A stretch of DNA of 64,000 bases from Streptomyces sp. JHA26 (GCF_002005565.1 NZ_BDJC01000030.1:25934-89933), one strand, 5' to 3'. Shown: positions 24,166 through 40,893, counted from the first letter of the stretch. Notes: a model not told the origin generated them from the letters alone. Made by a program: numbers and translations.

Positions 24166-27100
24166 ATGTCACTCCAGGACGACGCACGTCGACCGCTGTC
24201 CGGAGCCCAGGAGGGCCTCTGGTACGCCGGACGGCTCGCACCGGACAGCGCCGCGTACAACACCGCGGAGGCCGTGGAGATCCACGGACCCCTCGACAGC
24301 GCCCTGTTCGAGACCGCGTTGCGGCGCGTCGTGGCCGAGGCCGACACCTTCGCCCTGCGGTTCGCCGACACCGACGAGGGTCCGCGCTGCCACCCGGCTC
24401 CGGACGCGGACGACTGGAGTCTGAACCGGGCCGACGTCAGCGGCGCCGCCGATCCGGAGGCCACCGCATGGGAGTACGTCCGCGCCGACCTCGCGACCCC
24501 GGTGGACCCGGAGAAGGGCCCCCTGTTCGCGCACACCCTGCTCACCCTCGCCGAGGACCGGCACCTGTGGCTGCTGAGGGCCCATCACCTGCTCCTGGAC
24601 GGCTACAGCTACAAGCTCCTCGGGCGCCGCCTGGCCGAGACGTACAACGCGCTGGCCGAGGACCGCGAACCGGAGCCGTGCGCCTTCGCGCCGGTGCGCC
24701 GGCTCCAGGAGGAGGAGGCGGCCTACCTCGCCTCCGAGCGCTTTGCCCGCGACCGTGACCACTGGGCGCAGCGTCTGGCCGGTCTGCCCGAACCCGCCCG
24801 GCTCACTGCCCGCACGGCGCCGCCCACCGTGCCCTTCCTGCGCCGCACCGCCGAACTGACGCCCGCCGAGACCGATGCCCTGGACACCGCGGCCGCCCGC
24901 CTCGGTGTCCGGCGCACCGACCTGCTGACCGCCGCGACCGCCATCTACCTGCACCGGATGACCGGCGCCCACGACCTGGTGCTGGGCATGGCCACGATGA
25001 GCCGGCTGGGCAGCGCCGCCCTGCGCACCCCCGGCACCGCCTCGGACGTCCTGCCGCTGCGCGTGGCCGCCGCCCCCGCGACGAGCGTCGCGGAACTCGC
25101 CCGGGCCGTCGCCGACGAACTGCAGGCCCTGCGCCGCCACCAGCGCTGCCGCGGCGAGTTCCTCCGCCGCGACCTGGGCCTGCTGGGCACCGGACGCCGA
25201 CTGTACGGGCCGGTGCTGAACATCGTCCCGTTCGACGAGTCCCCGGTCTTCGGCGGTCACCCCACCACCTGGCACCACCTGTCCGGCGGAGCCGTCGACG
25301 ACTTGCAGATCTCGGTGCGTCCCGGACAGCGCGGCGGCGGACTGTGGCTGGCCCTCGACGCCAACCCCGCCCTGTACGGTGAGGACGAACTCGCCCTGCA
25401 CCGCGACCGGTTCCGCACGCTGCTGCGCCTGCTGGCCGAGGCCGGCCCGGCGACGCCGCTGGGTGATCTGGACATCCTGCTGCCGGGCGAACACCCCCGC
25501 GACACCACCGCGCACACGTATCCGGTCGGGTGGACCCTGACGCAGCTGTTCGAGGAGCGGGCCGCGGCCGGACCCGAGCGCACGGCCGTCAGCCACGGGG
25601 ACGAGCGGCTCACCTACGCCGGTCTCAACGCCGAGGCGAACCGGATCGCCCGGCTGCTGACCGAGCACGGCGCGGGCCCCGGCCGGGTCGTGGCGCTCGC
25701 CCTGGAGCGCGGCATCCGGCTGCTGCCCGCCCTGCTGGCCGTCCTGAAGACCGGCGCCGCCTACCTGCCCCTGGACCCGGGTCAGCCGGCCGGGCGGCTG
25801 CGGCTGGTCGTCGAGGACGCGGCCCCCGTCGTCCTCGTCACCGAGCACGCCCACGCCCACCTCGCCCAGGACGCCGTCCCCACCCTGCTGCTGGACGACC
25901 CCCAGGTGGCCGCAGATCTCGCCCGCCGCTCCGGCACCGACCTGACCGACGCCGAACGGCACGGCCCGCTCAGCCCGTCCGACACCGCGTACATCATCCA
26001 CACCTCCGGCTCCACCGGCCGTCCCAAGGGCGTGCCCGTGCCGCACGCCAACGTCGTACGCCTCTTCGCCGCCGCGGCCGAGCACTTCGACTTCCGGGCC
26101 GACGACGTGTGGACGCTGTTCCACTCCTACGCCTTCGACTTCTCCGTGTGGGAGATCTGGGGCGCCCTGCTGCACGGTGGCCGGATCGTCGTCGTGCCCT
26201 ACGCCGTCAGCCGCTCGCCGCGCGACTTCCTCGACCTGCTGCACCGCGAGGGCGTGACCGTCCTCAACCAGACACCGTCCGCGTTCGAGCAGCTCATCGA
26301 CGCCGACCTCGAACACGGTCGTGGCAGTGGGGCGTTGCGCTATGTCATCTTCGGCGGGGAGGCCCTGCGCCCGGCGCGGCTGCGCCCCTGGGCCGACCGG
26401 CACGGCCTCGACCGACCGGCGCTGGTGAACATGTACGGCATCACCGAGACCACCGTGCACGTCACCCACCACCGCCTCACCGAAGCCGACCTGGACGACC
26501 CGCGCCGCGTCAGCGTCATCGGCCGACCGCTCGCCGACCTGCGGGTGCACCTGCTGGACCCCGAGGGACGGCCGGTACCGCCCGGCGCGACAGGGGAGAT
26601 GTACGTCTCCGGCGCCGGCGTCGCCCCCGGCTACCTCAACCGCCCCGAGCAGACCGCGGAACGTTTCCTCGACGACCCCTACGGCCCGCCCGGCACCCGC
26701 ATGTACCGCTCGGGCGACCTGGCCCGGCGCCGCCCCGACGGCACCCTCGACTACATCGGCCGCGCCGACGCCCAGATACAGCTGCGCGGCTTCCGCGTCG
26801 AGCCCGGCGAGATCGAGGCCGTCCTCACCGCCCACCCGGGCGTCGCCCGCGCCGCCGTCGTGCCCCGTCGCACCGGCAACGGCGCCCTGCACCTCATCGC
26901 CTACACCGTCCCCTCCGGTGACACCCCTGCGGACCCCGCCGACCTGCGCACCCACGCGGCCACGCACCTGCCCGAGCACATGGTCCCGGCCGCCTGCGTC
27001 CCCGTGGACGCCCTGCCGCTGACCGCGAACGGCAAACTCGACGTGCAGGCCCTGCCCGATCCCGACTTCACCGCCGCCGCGTCCGGCACCCGGCCGGCGA

Positions 27101-30100
27101 CTGCGCACCAGCGCCTGGTGTGCGCCCTGTTCGAGGACGTGCTGGACCTGCCGGGCGAGTCCGTGGGCGTGGACGCCCGCTTCTTCGACCTGGGCGGCGA
27201 CTCCCTGCTCGCCACCCGGCTGCTGGCCCGGCTGCGGCAGCGGACCGGTGCGGAGATTCCCATCACCGCCCTGTTCGAGGCGCCGACCCCGGCGGCGCTC
27301 GCCGAACGGCTCGCCGCGGGCACGCAGGGCGCCCCGCCCCGGCCCGTCCTCGGCGCCGTCGTTCGCCCGCAGCGGGTGCCGCTGTCCTTCGCCCAGGAAC
27401 GCATGTGGTTCCTGAACCGGCTCGACGAGGGCGCGGCCACCTACCACATCCCGCTCCTGGTTCCCGTCGGGTCCGGCCTGGACACCGGGGCGCTCCAGGC
27501 CGCGCTCGGGGACCTGGCCGACCGGCACGAGAGCCTGCGCACGGTGATCGCCGAACAGGACGGGACGGCCTTCCAGCGCATCCTGGCGCCCGGAGAGCTG
27601 CGCACGGTGCTGCGGCGCGTCGACTGCCCTGCCGCGGAGATCGCCGCCCACGTCCACGCCGCCTCGCGCCGCCCCTTCGACCTGACGGCGGAAAGCCCCC
27701 TGACAGCCTGGCTATTGGGCACCGGCAGCGACCGGGTCCTGCTGTTCGTACTGCACCACAGCGCCGCCGATGGCTGGTCGCTCGCCCCCTTCGCCGCCGA
27801 CCTGTCCGCCGCCTACGCCGCCCGCCGGGCGGGCCGGGCACCAAAGTGGCCCCCGCTGACGGTGCAGTACGCCGACTACGCGCTGTGGCAGCGCGCCCTG
27901 CTCGCGCCCGGTCCGGACGGCCCCGGCCGCCTGGAGCGGCTCACCACCCACTGGCGCGGCGCGCTGGACGGTCTGCCCGAGGAGTGCACCCTGCCCGGCG
28001 ACCGGCCCCGGCCCACCGCACCGCGGGGCACGGGCGCGCACGTCGAAGTCGCCGTCGACGCCGACCTGCACCGTGCGCTGCTGCGTCTGGCCGACCGCGA
28101 GGGCGCCAGCCTGTTCATGGTGCTGCACGCCGCCGTCAGCGCCCTGCTCACCCGCTGCGGCGCCGGCGAGGACATCGTCATCGGCACCCCCGTCGCCGGT
28201 CGCACGGAACCCGGCCTCGACCCGCTGATCGGCCTGATCACCAACACCCTCGTACTGCGCGCCGACACCTCCGGCGACCCCGCCTTCCTCGACCTCCTCG
28301 CCCGGCTGCGCACCGCCGATCTGGCCGCCCTGGACCACCAGGACCTGCCCTTCGACCGGCTGGTGGAGGACCTCAACCCGCCCCGCACGCCCGGCCGGCA
28401 CCCCCTGTTCCAGGTGATGCTGGCCCTGCAGAACAACGCACCCGCCGTCCTCGAACTCGACGGCACCCGCACCCGGTTGCGGCCCACCGCCACCGGCACC
28501 GCCAAGTTCGACCTGTTCGTCGACGTCCTTCAGCGCCACGATGCCGCGGGCGCCCCCGACGGCCTGACCCTGCAAGTCGAGTACGCCACCGACCTCTACG
28601 ACGCCCGGACCGCCGATGCGTTCGCCCGCGCCCTGCACGACGTCCTGCGCACGGTGAGCACCGACCCCGCCGTCCACCTCGGGCAGCTGCCCGCGCTTCC
28701 CGAGCGCACCGCCGTCCCGGCCACGATCGACACGGCCGAGCTCGCGGACGCGGCCCGGTCCGTGCCCGGCATCCGCGAGGCCCACGCGCTGCCCGGCCAC
28801 GGCGACGCCCCGGCCCGCCTGTACGTGGTGCCCGGGCGGACCGACGCCGCCGAACGCGTCGAGGAACTCCTGGCCCGCGCGGGCAACGGCACGGTCCGTG
28901 TCACGGCGGTGAACACCCTGCCCCGAACCGAGGACGGCGGCGTCGACGGCGCGGCACTGCGGGCCCTGCCCGCCGTCGACACGACCGCGGCCAGGACCTG
29001 GCGGCAGCGGCTGGCCGAGCTGCCCGGCGTCACAGCCGTCGACGTGGCGGTGGAGAACGCCCCCGAGGAACTGGAACGCCGCCACACCGGCCTGCCCGAC
29101 CGCCACGCCCGGGCCGCCCCCACCACCCGCCCCGGGCCGGCCCGCGCCGTCCCCGCCGTCAGCGAGGGCCCCGCCCTGACCGAACCGTCCGTGCCGAGCT
29201 GGGCCGAGGCCCTGCGCCGCGCCGCCGCACTCGAGAAGGGCGACATCGTCCACGTCCACGACGACGGCGGCGAGTACCGGCACACCTACGCATCCCTGAT
29301 CCCCGAGGCATCCCGCGTCCTGGCCGGGCTGCGCCGGGCCGGTCTGCGCCCGGGCGACCGGGTCATCCTCCAGTGCGACGCCACCGAGGACTTCCTCGCC
29401 GTGCTGTGGGGCTGCGTCCTCGGCGGCTTCGTCGCCGTCCCGCTGACCGTCCCCGCCTCCTACGAGACCCCCTCCGCGGCGCTGACCAAGCTGGAGGGCA
29501 TCTGGCGGATGCTCGGCCGGCCCTGGATCGTCTGCTCCGCCGGGCGTGAGGCCGGGCTGCGTGCGGTCGTCGCCCGGCAGGACTGGCCCGGACCGCGCAT
29601 CACCACGGCCGACGCCCTGCGCGCCGCGCCCGAGGACCACGACTGGTACCCCGCCCGGCCCGACGACGTGATGCTGATGCTGATGACGTCCGGCAGCACC
29701 GGCCTGCCCAAGGCGGTACGGCTCACCCACCGCAACGTGCTGACCCGCTCGGCCGCCACCGAGCAGCTCAACGGCCTCGGCGCCGACGACGTCTCCCTGA
29801 ACTGGATCCCGCTCGACCACGTCACCGGCGTCGTCATGTTCCACCTGCGCGACGTGTACCTGGGCTGCCGCCAGATCCACGCCCCCACCCCCTGGATCCT
29901 GCAGGACCCGCTGCGCTGGATGGACCTCGCCGACCGGCACGGGGTCACCGTCACCTGGGCGCCCAACTTCGCCTTCGGGCTCCTGGCCGAACAGTCCCAC
30001 CGTTTCACCGGCCGTGACTGGGACCTGTCGCCGATGCGGCTGGTGATGAACGCAGGCGAGGTCGTCGTCGCGTCCGCGGCCCGGGGCTTCCTGCACGCGC

Positions 30101-32800
30101 TGAGGCCCTTCGGCCTGCCGCAGGACGTGATGCATCCCGGCTGGGGCATGTCCGAGACCTGCTCGGTGGTCACCGACGCCGTCCTGCCCGCCGAACCGGT
30201 CCCGGGCGAGGGCACGTTCGTGAGCTGCGGCCGCCCCTACCCGGGCTTCGCCATGCGGGTCGTCGACGAACAGGGCACTGTCCTGCCCGAGGGCGAGGCG
30301 GGCCGCTTCCAGGTCCGCGGCACCTCGGTGACCGGCGGCTACCACGACAATCCGGCCGCGAACGCGGAGGCGTTCACCGACGACGGCTGGTTCGACACCG
30401 GCGACCTGGCGTTCCTGCGTGACGGCGAGCTCTACATCACCGGCCGCGCCAAGGACGTCATCATCGTCAACGGCGTCAACCACTACAGCCACGAGATCGA
30501 AGCCTGTGTAGAGGAACTCCCTTACGCGGAGCGGAGTTTCACCGCCGCGGTCGCGGTACGCACCGACCCCGTCTCGCCCACCGACGAACTCGCCCTGTTC
30601 CTGCACCTCACCCCCGAGGCCGGCGCCGACCCGGCCCGCGCCCTGCGTGAGATCGCCGGCAAGGTCACCCGGGAGATCGGCGTCAGCCCGGCCTTCCTCA
30701 TCCCGGTGGCGCGGGACGCCGTCCCCAAGACGGAGATCGGCAAGATCCAGCGCACCAAGCTGCGCAAGAGCTTCGAGGCGGGCGACTTCGACGACGAGGT
30801 GCGCCGCAGCCAGGTGCTGCTGGGCGGCGCGGCCACCGTCCCCGACTGGTTCCTGCGCCCGGTGTGGCAGCGGACGCGACGTCCCGACGCCCCCGCCGTG
30901 ACGCCGGGCCGGCACACCCTCGTCCTGGCGGGCGGCGACCCTCGGGTCGGCGCACTCGCCAAGCGGCTGGCCGACGCGCTGCGCTCGGCGGGCGGCCTGT
31001 GCACGGTGGTCGAGGATGCGGCCGCGTACGAGCGGGTGGACGCCGCCCACTACCGGGTCCGGCCCTTGGAGACCGCCGACTACGCCGCATTGCTGGGCCA
31101 GTCGGCGGACGACGAGCGGGCCGTCGACGCCGTCCTGTACCTCGACGGGCTCCGCGGCACGGGAGAGCCGCCGGTGGCGCCGGACGACACGACGGGCGTG
31201 GAGCGGCTGCTGGCGTTTGCCCGGGCCCTCGCCGGCCGGCCCGGCCCGCAGCGTCCCCTGGACCTGGTGTACGTCTCGGCGGGCGCCCAGGCCGTGCGCC
31301 CCGGTGACCGGCCCTCACCGGCGCACGCCATGGCCGCGGCCCTGCTGAAGTCGCTGGCCGAGGAGTCCGCCGCGCTGCGGGTCCGCCACCTCGACCTGCC
31401 CGCCGACGACACCGCGGACCCGTTGACCGTCCTCGTGGCCGAGGCGGCGCACACCGGCGACGGCGCGGACGTCGCCCACCGCGACGGGCGCCGCTACGTA
31501 CGCCGCCTCGTCCCCCTGCCCGAAACCCCCTCCCGCGCCGAACCCCCCGCGCACGGCGGCTTCACCCTGATCACCGGCGGCCTCGGTGGTGTCGGGGCCG
31601 AGATCGCCGCCCACCTGCTGCGCACCCCCGGCACCCGGCTGCTCGTCCTCGGCCGCACCCCCGAAGACGAGGCCCGCGCCCTGCCGGGGCTGCGCGAGCG
31701 GGGAGAGGTCCGCTACGCCCGCGCCGACGTCACCGACGAACACCAGGTGCGGGCCGCCGTCCAGGCCGCCGCCGAGACCTGGGGCGTGCCCTTGACGTCA
31801 GTGCTGCATCTGGCGGGCACGCTCGTGGAACGCCCCGTGGGCGACCTGGACACCACCACCTGGCGCCGGGCGCTGGAGGCGAAGGTGCGCGGCGCGTGGA
31901 CGCTGCACCGGCTCACCGCCGACCACCCGCACGTCTCGTTCGTCACCTTCTCCACGGTCAACGGCTTCTTCGGCGGCGCCATGAACGCCGCCTACGCCGC
32001 CGCCAACGCCTACCTGGACGCCCTCGCCGAGTACCGCCGCAGCCTCGACCTGCCCGCGCAGTCGCTGGCCTGGAGCATGTGGCGCGACCGCGGCCTGAGC
32101 CGCGGCTACGGTCTCACCGCCCTCACCGAGGCCCGGGGCTACCGGCTGCTCGACCCGCCCGCCGCGCTGCGCTCGTTCGACTTCGCCCGCACCCTGGACG
32201 AACCGCACCTGCTGATCGGCGCCGACCGCACCGCCCCCTGGGTGGGCAGCCACGTCGTGGCACCCGTGCGCCAGACCCGGCGCCTGGCCGCCCGCGTCGG
32301 CCTGGAGGACGGCACCGACCTGGGAGCCCTGTACCGCGCCGCGGCAGCCGGCGCCCAGGCGGCCGGCCTGCCCGACGACGCGTGGACGCTTGCCTCGGCG
32401 GGCACCGGCGCCCGCCCGGACGAGCCCGAGACGGAAGAAGACCTGCGGCGCCTGGAGGGCCGGCTGGCCCAGGTGTGGCGCGAGGTCCTGGACCGCGACC
32501 GGGTGGGCCTGGACGACAACTTCTTCGACCTGGGCGGCAACTCGCTGCTCCTGGTCACCGCGCAGAGCGCCGTCAACCGCGCCGTCGGCAGCGAGCTGTC
32601 CGTCGTCGACCTCTTCGCGCACCCCACCGTCCGGGACCTGGCCCGCCACCTGTCGGCCACCGGTGCGGGCCCGGTGGCCGACGTCGAAGCGGCCTCCCGG
32701 CCGGAGAACGGCGACGGCCTGGACCGCGCCAGGGAACAGGCCCGCCGGCAACGCGCGGCCCGCGCCCGCCGCTCCGCCCGCCAGGGCAAGGACCGCGGCC

Positions 32801-32808
<8 letters not shown>
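24166..32808 (+). CDS. antC: antimycin NRPS AntC (C-A-T-C-A-KR-T)
   Basis: A 2,880-residue two-module NRPS from ATG 24166 (weak GTGAGG ribosome site). Domains in order: C1 (HHLLLDG, about residue 138); A1 (TSGSTG near 612); T1 (LGGDSLL, Ser about 1011); C2 (HHSAADG near 1197); A2 (TSGSTG near 1840); KR (TGGLGGVGAE near 2471, catalytic Tyr in AAYAAANAYL); T2 (LGGNSLL near 2788). The A1 pocket residues (FDFSVWEIW, LNQTPS, YVIFGGE, MYGITETTVHVT) spell the threonine code DFWNIGMVHK. A2 is divergent and followed by a KR, as expected for pyruvate activation and reduction to lactate. The first C domain accepts the 3-formamidosalicyl or aminosalicyl unit from AntG. It overlaps antD by 8 nt. Confidence 0.96.
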
Positions 32809-36748
<3,940 letters not shown>

Positions 36749-38010
36749 CGCCCCCGAGATGGGCACCGTCCCGAAGAAGATGTACGCCTCGCTCATCCGC
36801 CGTGAGCGCTACGGGCAGCCCGTCGACGCCTTCCGTACCGAGGTGGTCGACGTGCCGCCCGTGGGGCGCGGCCAGGTCCTGGTGAAGGTGATGGCGGCCG
36901 GCATCAACTACAACAACGTCTGGGCGGCGCTCGGCTCGCCGCTCGACGTGATCGCCGCACGGCGGAAGGCGGGCGCCACGGAGGACTTCCACATCGGCGG
37001 CTCCGACCTGTCCGGGATCGTGTGGGCGGTCGGCGAGGACGTACGCGGGGTGGAGCTCGGCGACGAGGTCGTCGTCCTCGCCAACCGCTGGGACGAGAAG
37101 GCCGAGGACATCCGCCTCGGCGGCGACCCCACGTGGTCCGCCACCCAGCGGGTGTGGGGCTACGAGGAGAACTACGGCTCGTTCGCCCAGTTCGCCGTCG
37201 TCGACGACTACATGTGCCACCCCAAGCCCGCACGGCTGCCCTGGGCGGAAGCCGCCTGCTACATGGCGACCGCCGCCACCGCCTACCGCCAGCTCTTCGG
37301 CTGGCCGCCGCACACGGTCCGCCCCGGCGACCCAGTACTGATCTGGGGTGGCGCGGGCGGACTGGGCTGCATCGCCATCCAGCTCGTCCGGCACGTCGGC
37401 GGCATCCCCGTCGCGGTCGTCTCCAGCGAGGAACGGGGCGAGTTCTGCCTCAAGCTGGGCGCCGAGGGCTTCATCGACCGGCGGAGGTTCGACCACTGGG
37501 GGAGGCTCCCGGACACCTCCGACGAAGCGGCGACGGCACGCTGGCTGTCGGGAGCCAGGGCCTTCGGACGGGCTTTCTGGGAGGTGCTGGGCGAGCGCCG
37601 CAGCCCGCGCATCGTGCTGGAACACTCCGGCGCCGACACCATCCCCACCTCCCTGTACCTGTGCGACAACGGCGGCATGGTCGTGCTGTGCGGCGGCACC
37701 ACCGGCTACAACGGAGACGTCGACCTGCGGTTCCTGTGGATGCGGCAGAAGCGGCTGCAGGGCTCGCACGTCGCCACGGCACGAGAAGCACGTGAGGTCA
37801 CCCGGCTGATCGACCAGGGGATCATCGATCCGTGCCTGTCCCGGACCTTCGACTTCGACGAGATCGGACTCGCCCACCAGCTCATCCACGACAACCGGCA
37901 CCCGGCGGGCAACATGGCGGCCCGGGTGGGCGACCCGGGGTGATTCGCCCGCGGCCTGAGGGGTACCTGCGGCGGGGTACGACGCACGCGCACCTCCTGG
38001 AGGTACCCCC

Positions 38011-38208
38011 ATGGGCAAGCTGGGCGACATGATGAACAAGGCCAAGGAGATGGCCAAGGGCCACCCCGACCAGGCGGACAAGGGTGTCTCGGGCGCCGAG
38101 CGCATGGTCGACGAGCGCACGGGCAACAAGTACGACGCCCAGACCGACAAGGCGGCCGGCGCGGTGCGGCGTTCCTACCGGGACGGCGGCACGACGCCGG
38201 AACGCTGA
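38011..38208 (+). CDS. MT0933-like antitoxin-family small protein
   Basis: A 65-residue hydrophilic protein from ATG 38011, 6 nt after a CTGGAGG ribosome site. It has the KAKEMAKGHPDQADKG and VDERTGNKYDAQTDKAAG pattern of the PF14013 (MT0933/Rv0909-like antitoxin) family. No toxin gene flanks it. It lies between antE and antQ, reads with antCDE and ends 10 nt before a terminator hairpin. It has no known role in antimycin assembly. It may be a passenger or a stress-type small protein sharing the antCDE transcript. Confidence 0.7.
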   Translation: MGKLGDMMNKAKEMAKGHPDQADKGVSGAERMVDERTGNKYDAQTDKAAGAVRRSYRDGGTTPER

Positions 38209-38217
38209 CCCGTCGCC

Positions 38218-38250
38218 CCGCCCGTCCCCGGCGCACCCGGGGACGGGCGG
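38218..38250. terminator. bidirectional hairpin terminator
   Basis: A 14-bp perfect stem, CCGCCCGTCCCCGG at 38218-38231 paired with 38237-38250, and a CGCAC loop. It lies between the convergent ends of the rightward small antitoxin-like gene and leftward antQ. Confidence 0.8.
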
Positions 38251-38256
38251 CTTCCG

Positions 38257-39042
38257 TCAGCCGGGAACGGCGTCCCAGCCGGTCACGTAGCTGAAGACTC
38301 CCGCCGCCCCGACGTGTACGACCCGCACCCGCACGGCGCGCGCGGGATCCACGCGAAGGCAGACACGCAGTTCGTCCCCGCAGGACGAGGCCCGCAAGTC
38401 CCGCAGGCCCCCGTTCGCCACGGCGAGGGCCTTCCACGCAGATTCCTTGGCGGAGAACAAAGCGGTCACCGACCAGACCACGAGCAGCGGCTCCTCGTCC
38501 GCACGCAGCACCAGACGGGCCGCTGCGCGGGGGAGGGACCGCAGCTCCAGGTCACAGCCGAGAGGCAATTCCCCGCCGGCACCGCGCGTCACGGCGACGG
38601 CGATCCCCGCACTGTGCGAGATCGACGCGGCCCGGCCCGGCGGGAACACCGGCAGGCGCCCCGACCGGGGGATCTCACCGCAGTCCAGTCCCACCGCCCA
38701 CAGGGCCCGGCGGGCGGCCCGTCGGCCGGCCAGGAACTCCCGCCGCCGCTGCTCCGGCATCGACGCCGCGGCAGCCGCCTCGGCGGGCCCGGCCGGTTCC
38801 GCGCCCGGTTCGGAGGCGGCCGCGACACCGAGCCCGAGTCCGGCGGCGAGAAGGAGCGGACGCAGCGCGGCCAGGTCATCGCGCACCCACGGCAACGGCT
38901 TGCCGCGGCGCGGCCCCTCGTCAGCCCGGCCCCACAGGGGCCTCCCGCAGCCCCGAACCGCCGGCACAAGCTCCGCACCAGCTCGGGCCGGCCACGGCGT
39001 CCGTGCCGTGGCCGGCCCGGGGCGTGCCGGGCGTTCGCTCAT
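38257..39042 (-). CDS. antQ: Sfp-type phosphopantetheinyl transferase AntQ
   Basis: A 261-residue protein from ATG 39042, 22 nt after the antF stop. It carries the EntD/Sfp signature: SISHSAGIAVAV, the Mg-binding GCDLEL and SAKESAWKAL near residue 185. It should convert apo-AntG, AntC and AntD carrier domains to holo form. antQ is present only in the long or intermediate forms of antimycin clusters. Here it is third in antG-antF-antQ. The first 60 residues are Pro/Arg/Gly-rich and precede the conserved fold, so the true start might be internal. Confidence 0.9.
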   Translation of the reverse strand: MSERPARPGPATARTPWPARAGAELVPAVRGCGRPLWGRADEGPRRGKPLPWVRDDLAALRPLLLAAGLGLGVAAASEPGAEPAGPAEAAAAASMPEQRRREFLAGRRAARRALWAVGLDCGEIPRSGRLPVFPPGRAASISHSAGIAVAVTRGAGGELPLGCDLELRSLPRAAARLVLRADEEPLLVVWSVTALFSAKESAWKALAVANGGLRDLRASSCGDELRVCLRVDPARAVRVRVVHVGAAGVFSYVTGWDAVPG

Positions 39043-39064
39043 CGCCGTCCGCCCTCGCGCGCCC

Positions 39065-40552
39065 TCATACCCGCAGCAGCTTCTTGATGATCTTGCCGGC
39101 GGGATTGCGCGGCACCTGTTCGATGAACTCCACCCGTCGCGGCCGCTTGTACGGCGCGAGCAGCCCCGTCACGTGTGCGAGCAACTCCGCGGTGCTCGGC
39201 TCCGCGCCCGCCTCCAGCGCCACGTAGGCCAGCGGCACCTCGCCGTAGTCCTCGTCGGGCACGCCGACGACCGCCGCGTCCCGGACCGCCGGGTGGGTCA
39301 TCAGGGCGCGCTCGATCTCGGAGGGGTAGACGTTCTGACCCGCGCGGATGATCACGTCCTTGGTGCGGTCCACCAGGCTGATGCGGCCCTCGTCGTCCAT
39401 GAAGCCGAGGTCACCTGTCCTGGTCCAGCCGTCGCGGGTGATCTCGCGGGTGGCCTCCGGGTCGTTCCAGTACCCCTGCATGACGCCCGGCCCGCGCACC
39501 ACGATCTCGCCGATCTCGCCGGGCGGCAGTTCCCGGCCTGCCTCGTCGACAGCGCGGGCGGACATGCCCGGCACGACCCGTCCGCACGGGATGCGGGCGG
39601 TCACGTCCCCGGGCGCGGGGTGCTCGTCGGGACCGAGCGTGACGAACGGGCCCCCCACCTCGGTCATGCCGTACACCTGCCGGAAGCCGCACCCGAGCCG
39701 TTCGACCGCGTCGGCGTAGACGTCGAGCGGCATGGGGGCGGCCCCGTACAGCACCTCCCGCAGGGAGGACAGGTCGGTGTGCCCGGACGCCTTCGCCTGG
39801 AGCATGAAGCGCAGCATCTGAGGCACCAGCCACATGTGCGTGGCGCGGTGCCGCTCCACCGCCGACAGCGCCCGCTGCGGAGTGAATCCGGGCATCAGCA
39901 CGACCGTCGCTCCGGCCGCCAGGTAGGTGAGGGAGACGACCATGCTGCCGTGGTACAGCGGGCAGCAGTTGACCATGACGATGTCGTCGGTGGGGCGGGC
40001 CATCACCAGCCAGCCGAGGGCGATCGCGCGGAAGGACGCGCTGTCGACCGTCACCCCCTTGGCCTGTCCGGTGGTCGCCGAGGTGTGCAGTACGGCGATG
40101 GGTTCGCTGTCGGCGACGTCCGGCAGCTCCCGCTCTTCGGCCAGGGTGCCCAGCGCCGCGAAGGCGGGCTTGTCGAAGGCGACCCGGAGACGCACCGACT
40201 TCGGCAGATCGGCGTGGCGGTCGAGCAGTTCGGACTCGCCGAGGACGGCCACCGCGCCGACGCGCTCGACGATCCCGGCGACCTCGGGCTCGGCCAGGCT
40301 GTGATTGAGCGGTACGAACAGCGCGCCGAGGCGGGCCAGCGCGAAGTAGCTCTCCAGGACCTCGATCCGGTCCTTGGAGAGCACGGCCACCCGGTCACCC
40401 CGCCCGATACCCGACTCCGCAAGGCCGTGGGCCAGTTGTCGCGTACGGTCGTGCAGCTCGGCCCAGGTGACGCTGCGTTCGTCGTCCACCAGCGCGATCC
40501 GGCCGGGCCGGCACTGGCGGTTGCGCTCCAGCAGCTGCGTCAGCCACATCAC
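39065..40552 (-). CDS. antF: anthranilate-activating acyl-CoA/ACP ligase AntF
   Basis: A 495-residue ANL-superfamily ligase starting at GTG 40552 (next codon ATG), overlapping the antG stop by 4 nt. It has a P-loop TSATTGQAKG, a YGMTEVGGP core motif, TGDLGFMDDEGR and a C-terminal Lys in NPAGKIIKK. AntF adenylates anthranilate and transfers it to the pantetheine arm of AntG. Coupling to antG supports this. The P-loop is slightly atypical (Ala for Gly in the TSGTTG position). Confidence 0.92.
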   Translation of the reverse strand: MMWLTQLLERNRQCRPGRIALVDDERSVTWAELHDRTRQLAHGLAESGIGRGDRVAVLSKDRIEVLESYFALARLGALFVPLNHSLAEPEVAGIVERVGAVAVLGESELLDRHADLPKSVRLRVAFDKPAFAALGTLAEERELPDVADSEPIAVLHTSATTGQAKGVTVDSASFRAIALGWLVMARPTDDIVMVNCCPLYHGSMVVSLTYLAAGATVVLMPGFTPQRALSAVERHRATHMWLVPQMLRFMLQAKASGHTDLSSLREVLYGAAPMPLDVYADAVERLGCGFRQVYGMTEVGGPFVTLGPDEHPAPGDVTARIPCGRVVPGMSARAVDEAGRELPPGEIGEIVVRGPGVMQGYWNDPEATREITRDGWTRTGDLGFMDDEGRISLVDRTKDVIIRAGQNVYPSEIERALMTHPAVRDAAVVGVPDEDYGEVPLAYVALEAGAEPSTAELLAHVTGLLAPYKRPRRVEFIEQVPRNPAGKIIKKLLRV

Positions 40553-40797
40553 GCACCGCCGCTCGCGCCGGCGCCCGCGCGCTCGGCCACGAAACGCTCG
40601 TAGTCACCGATCGTGCGCAGCTCCTCCATGTCCTCGGCGGTGATCTCGACCCCGAGCCGCTGCTCGACCAGCAGGACCAGGCGCACCAGGTCCCCGGAGT
40701 CGATGCCGCTGGCGGCCAGGTCGGCGTCGTCGCCGATCCGGTCGGCGTATTCGACGGTGCCGGTGAGTTCGACCAGCAACTCCCTGATGGTGCTCAT
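40549..40797 (-). CDS. antG: free-standing acyl carrier protein AntG
   Basis: An 82-residue carrier protein from ATG 40797. The pantetheine-bearing serine is Ser34 in ASGIDSGDLVRL. It holds anthranilate while the AntHIJKL oxygenase acts on it and then delivers the 3-aminosalicyl unit to AntC. It is first in the antGFQ operon, which sigma-AntA is known to transcribe in S. albus. It diverges from the antH operon. Confidence 0.93.
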   Translation of the reverse strand: MSTIRELLVELTGTVEYADRIGDDADLAASGIDSGDLVRLVLLVEQRLGVEITAEDMEELRTIGDYERFVAERAGAGASGGA

Positions 40798-40893
40798 GGT
40801 TTCCCCTTTCGCCTCGGCGTGCCGGCCGCCGCGGTCCACGACTGTCATCTCCTCAAGAGGTCGCCGCGCCCGGCCGCACTCCCCGGACCGCAC

